Assembly (NCBI GenBank): GCA_041583135.1
Contig: JBFHGJ010000080.1
Span: 1-26,611 of the forward strand
Direction of reading: 5' to 3'
Source of the DNA: JABSOG01 sp041583135
GTDB lineage: Bacteria; Pseudomonadota; Gammaproteobacteria; Enterobacterales; Alteromonadaceae
Length of the DNA stretch: 26,611 nt
Shown here: positions 23,742-26,611 of the stretch, in pieces
Layout of the letters: the number at the start of each line of letters is the position of its first letter
How positions within the stretch are numbered: position 1 is the stretch's first letter
Made by a program: the position numbers and the translations under genes
Notes under the pieces: model-generated
Seen by the model: the letters and a program-made list of their open reading frames with translations, nothing else
Told to the model about the DNA's origin: nothing
Databases searched by the model: none

Positions 23742-24938
23742 TTAAACCATGCCGTTGATGTCAACTTCAGGATTAACGTCGGCGTCATAGTCAACACCGT
23801 CAACATTAAAGCCGAATAGGCGCAAGAATTCGTTGTGATAACCAACATAGTCGGTCAACTCATCGATGTTCTCGGTGGTCACTTGCGGCCACAAGGCTTC
23901 GATTTTATCTTGAACATGGTCAGTCAACTCTTTACCGTCCATTCTCAGACGCCCTACGTCGTCTACATGCGGCTCGCCTTTGGTATACAAGCATTCACGG
24001 TATAACCCATCAACCTGCTCGATACAGCCCTCGTGAGTACCTTCTTCTTTCATCACTTTGAACATCAAAGAAATATACAAAGGCATGATAGGAATGGCTG
24101 AGCTTGCTTGAGTCACCACGGCTTTAAGTGATGCAACATAACCTTTACCGTTTACACCTGATAGTTTGTCGGTGATGGCGGCAGCGGCGCGGTCGAGGTC
24201 TTCTTTGGCTTTACCAATGGTGGCCTTGCCGTAGATTGGCCAAGTCAGTTTCTTGCCGATGTAAGTGTAAGACACCGTTTGGCAATTCTCTGCCAATAGG
24301 TCTGCACTCAACAAGCGGTCAATCCACATTTCCCAATCTTCACCACCCATGACCTTAACGGTGTTGGCAATTTCGTCTTCATTGGCAGGCTCAACGGTCA
24401 CTTCTTCAATCACACGCTTTGAGGTGTTCAGCGTGCTCATGGTGTAGGCTTGACCTATCGGCTTCAACGTTGAGTTGTAAACATCACCAGTTTTAGGATC
24501 CGTTCTACGCGGCGCGGCCAATGAGTAAACCACTAAGTCGATTTTGCCGCCCATGTCGTTTTTGATAACGTCAATGACTTTGTCTTTGAGCTCATCAGAA
24601 AAGGCATCGCCATTGATGCTCTTGCTCCAAAGACCCGCCTCATCGGCAGCTTGTTGGAAAGCGGCGGTATTGTACCAACCGGCGCTGCCGGTTTTTTTCT
24701 CGCTACCGGGCTTTTCAAAAAACACACCTAAGGTTTTGGCGCCACAACCAAAGGCTGCGGTAATACGCGAGGCCAAACCATAGCCGGTAGATGCGCCGAG
24801 GATCAGCACATTCTTAGGGCCATCAGCCACAGGGCCTTTGGCTTTAACATAGTCAATTTGCTCTTGAACATGGGCCTGACAACCAGCCGGATGGGCATTG
24901 GTGCAGATAAATCCGCGAACTTTGGGTTTAATAACCAT
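23742..24938 (-). CDS. fabV: Enoyl-ACP reductase FabV
   Basis: A 398-residue NADH-dependent trans-2-enoyl-ACP/CoA reductase for the last step of the fatty-acid elongation cycle. The Rossmann motif GASTGYGLASR is at 49-59, and the catalytic Tyr-x8-Lys is at Y236 and K245 within WPIYGKATIGKAK. Opening residues IKPKVRGFICTNAHPAGC and length (about 400, much longer than FabI) are typical of FabV. FabV enzymes are naturally tolerant of triclosan. The ribosome site AGGAT lies seven bases before the ATG. A consensus-like promoter with a FadR-like site is upstream. Confidence 0.97.
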   Translation of the reverse strand: MVIKPKVRGFICTNAHPAGCQAHVQEQIDYVKAKGPVADGPKNVLILGASTGYGLASRITAAFGCGAKTLGVFFEKPGSEKKTGSAGWYNTAAFQQAADEAGLWSKSINGDAFSDELKDKVIDVIKNDMGGKIDLVVYSLAAPRRTDPKTGDVYNSTLKPIGQAYTMSTLNTSKRVIEEVTVEPANEDEIANTVKVMGGEDWEMWIDRLLSADLLAENCQTVSYTYIGKKLTWPIYGKATIGKAKEDLDRAAAAITDKLSGVNGKGYVASLKAVVTQASSAIPIMPLYISLMFKVMKEEGTHEGCIEQVDGLYRECLYTKGEPHVDDVGRLRMDGKELTDHVQDKIEALWPQVTTENIDELTDYVGYHNEFLRLFGFNVDGVDYDADVNPEVDINGMV

Positions 24939-24964
24939 GAGTAATCCTATGAAATTAAAAACGC

Positions 24965-24998
24965 GACCAGTTTAAGCACTTTTTGTCATAAACTGGTC
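24965..24998 (-). terminator. Inverted repeat, possible terminator for dctP
   Basis: GACCAGTTTA (24965-24974) and TAAACTGGTC (24989-24998) are perfect 10-bp arms with a 14-nt loop, 25 bp beyond the dctP stop. On the minus strand the stem is followed by GCGTTTTTAATTT. The stem is AT-rich and the loop large, so it would be a weak terminator. It overlaps the fabV promoter, and the arms may instead be regulator half-sites. Confidence 0.4.
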
Positions 24999-25013
24999 TG
25001 ATCACGCAGTCAA
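24985..25013 (-). promoter_or_regulatory. fabV promoter with FadR-like operator in the spacer
   Basis: On the minus strand, -35 TTGACT (25008-25013), a 17-bp spacer (24991-25007) and -10 TATGAC (24985-24990) form a good sigma70 promoter, with a start near 24978 and a leader of about 40 nt. Read on the plus strand, the spacer is AACTGGTCTGATCACGC, which agrees with the FadR consensus AACTGGTCNGACCNGTT at 11 of 15 defined positions, including the whole left half. Binding there would block RNA polymerase; FadR control is inference. Confidence 0.6.
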
Positions 25014-25022
25014 ATACTGCTC

Positions 25023-26108
25023 TTAACGGGTTTCGTAATACTCTTTTTCAGAGATATCGTGATATTGCTTGGCTTGCTCGTAAAAGGCTTGATAAGAATC
25101 CCAAACTTTTTTCATCATCGGGTCTTTGGCCACCTGCTCTTGCATCACCTCGGCCGTCGCTTCTTTAAGCTTTGCCATGATCTCAGGAGACAGTTTGCGC
25201 AGCTGAACCCCTTCTTTTTTCAGTTCTTCAAGGGCGCGATTATTCGCCGCAGTATATTCGTCTAGCATATCAGAATTGATCACACGAGCTGCGGCGCGAA
25301 TGATCGCTTGTAAGTCTTTTGGCAAGCCCTCAAAAGCACTCTTATTAAAAATAAACTCTAAAGTTGCGCCCGGCTCATGCCATGGAGAATAGTAGTAGTA
25401 GTCTGCGACTTTATAAAAACCCAACTGTTTGTCGTTGTATGGTCCTACCCACTCAGTTGCGTCAATCGCGCCTGTTTGTAGCGCGGTAAACAGCTCGCCA
25501 CCAGACATAGTTACTGGCAACGCGCCGAGCTTTTCAACCACTTCACCGGCAATCCCAGGAATACGCATTTTGAGACCTTTTAAGTCTTCAACGGTGTTGA
25601 TCTCTTTTTTAAACCAACCAGCCATTTGGTTACCTGTGCTGCCACCTGCCATGGGGATCAGGTTAAACGGTGCATACAATTCTTCCCACAACTGAAGACC
25701 GCCACCGTAGTGCAACCAAGCATTGAGTTCTTGTACGTTCATGCCAAATGGAATGGCAGTAAACAAAGGCGCAGCCGGTGACTTGCCTTTCCAGTAATAC
25801 GAAGCCGAATGTCCTACTTGCGCCGCGCCATCTTTAACCGCATCAAACACTTGCAAAGGTGGCACCAATTCACCGGCACCGTACACGCGAATTTTCATAC
25901 GGCCATTAGACATTTCTTCAACCAATTTAGCGAAGTTTTCAGGGCCTACGCCTAATCCAGGCAAATTTTTGGGCCAACTGGTGACCAGTTTCCAGTTATA
26001 GGTTTTAGCAGGCGCGCTGGTCGCCCCTGCCTCGCTTGCTTGCTTTTCTCCACAGCCGCTCATGGTAATAGACGCTGCAACCAGCAGCATACTAAACAGT
26101 TTTTTCAT
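25023..26108 (-). CDS. dctP: TRAP transporter solute-binding protein, TakP-like
   Basis: A 361-residue periplasmic binding protein. The N-terminal signal (about 1-18) ends at a lipobox-like MSGC with C19, so it is probably a lipoprotein. The DctP fold shows TSWPKNLPGLGVG (about 47-59), LKGLKMRIPG (with the substrate-carboxylate Arg) and ATEWVGPYNDKQLGFYKVADYYYY. These resemble TakP-type proteins that bind 2-oxoacids or lactate; the exact ligand is not certain. It follows dctM by 10 bp in the same direction and is the last gene of the operon, followed by a possible weak terminator. Confidence 0.93.
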   Translation of the reverse strand: MKKLFSMLLVAASITMSGCGEKQASEAGATSAPAKTYNWKLVTSWPKNLPGLGVGPENFAKLVEEMSNGRMKIRVYGAGELVPPLQVFDAVKDGAAQVGHSASYYWKGKSPAAPLFTAIPFGMNVQELNAWLHYGGGLQLWEELYAPFNLIPMAGGSTGNQMAGWFKKEINTVEDLKGLKMRIPGIAGEVVEKLGALPVTMSGGELFTALQTGAIDATEWVGPYNDKQLGFYKVADYYYYSPWHEPGATLEFIFNKSAFEGLPKDLQAIIRAAARVINSDMLDEYTAANNRALEELKKEGVQLRKLSPEIMAKLKEATAEVMQEQVAKDPMMKKVWDSYQAFYEQAKQYHDISEKEYYETR

Positions 26109-26118
26109 CTTATTGTTC

Positions 26119-26611
26119 CTAGTTGTAGATCACACCGGGCAGCCAGGTGGCGATGCTCGGCCAGAAGTAGAGCACCACCATCAGCAATAGCTGCATAATG
26201 ATAAATGGAATGACCCCTTTGTAAATATCGACGGTTTTGATCTGCGGCGGCGCCACACCCCGTAAATAAAACAGGGCAAAACCAAATGGTGGGGTTAAAA
26301 ACGAGGTTTGTAAATTGATGGCGATCATCACCCCAAGCCAAACCGGATCATACCCCATCGCCAACAGCACAGGGCCAACAATTGGAATAACGACAAAGGT
26401 GATCTCAATAAAGTCCAAAATAAAGCCGAGTAAGAAGATCACCAACATCACTAAGAACAAGGCCGCCAGCTTGCCGCCGGGCAACTGTTCAAACACTTCA
26501 TGGATTAAATCTTCACCGCCAAAACCGCGAAAGACCAAAGAGAATACCGAAGCGCCGATGAGGATCAAAAATACCATCGAGGTCACTTTAAGGGTTTGTA
26601 ACATCACCTCA
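26119..26611 (-). CDS. dctM: TRAP transporter large permease, C-terminal part (cut by window edge)
   Basis: The visible 164 codons are the C-terminal third of a DctM-family permease, which is normally about 430 residues. The frame remains open to the end of the window, so the start lies outside. Visible features are hydrophobic helices and the conserved GFILDFIEITFVVIPI and INLQTSFLTPPFGFALFY stretches of the large subunit. It carries Na+-coupled substrate translocation with the small subunit DctQ (expected further upstream, not visible) and the adjacent DctP. Confidence 0.93.
   Translation of the reverse strand, partial: EVMLQTLKVTSMVFLILIGASVFSLVFRGFGGEDLIHEVFEQLPGGKLAALFLVMLVIFLLGFILDFIEITFVVIPIVGPVLLAMGYDPVWLGVMIAINLQTSFLTPPFGFALFYLRGVAPPQIKTVDIYKGVIPFIIMQLLLMVVLYFWPSIATWLPGVIYN

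Overview
The window looks like chromosomal DNA of a marine or brackish gammaproteobacterium (Alteromonadales/Vibrio-like). The grounds are a complete six-gene Na+-NQR operon with nqrM, FabV as enoyl-ACP reductase, a Na+-dependent TRAP transporter, a Na+/phosphate symporter, and an E. coli-like cydABX-cydDC set. Base composition is moderate and even. I see no rRNA, tRNA, CRISPR array, transposase or phage gene. The species assignment is inference.

Left part (1-11440). A small DUF2628-like membrane protein and a soluble double-PAS chemotaxis transducer come first. Next is a sigma54 activator on the minus strand, divergent from a plus-strand run sqr-cydA-cydB-cydX-cydD-cydC whose genes lie within 22 bp of each other or overlap. 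The activator has an N-terminal cysteine pattern (C48, C59, C66) with the same 11- and 7-residue spacing I recall for FisR, a sensor of reactive sulfane sulfur. The divergent intergenic region carries three copies of GTCAAWWATGRC and a -24/-12-like element. I read this as a sulfide/sulfane-sulfur-induced respiratory module: SQR puts sulfide electrons into the quinone pool, cytochrome bd (known to resist sulfide) oxidises the quinol, and CydX/CydDC support its assembly. This is the most interesting system here. A minimal MotA-like membrane protein overlaps the end of cydC on the opposite strand.

Middle (11624-15147). An orphan hybrid histidine kinase (HisKA-HATPase-REC-REC, no HPt) faces a MAPEG-family protein. 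An isoprenylcysteine-methyltransferase-like protein follows, then a non-coding stretch ending in the nqrM terminator.

Right part (15147-26611). On the minus strand lie nqrA-B-C-D-E-F and then nqrM. apbE is absent from the spot between nqrF and nqrM where it often sits, and a REPIN-like inverted repeat lies there instead. Divergent from nqrA is a Na+/Pi cotransporter with a PhoU-like tail. Beyond it come fabV (minus), whose predicted promoter has a FadR-like operator filling its 17-bp spacer, and a TRAP transporter (dctP and the C-terminal part of dctM, cut by the window end). NQR exports Na+ and the neighbouring Na+-coupled importers could use that gradient. This functional link is inference.
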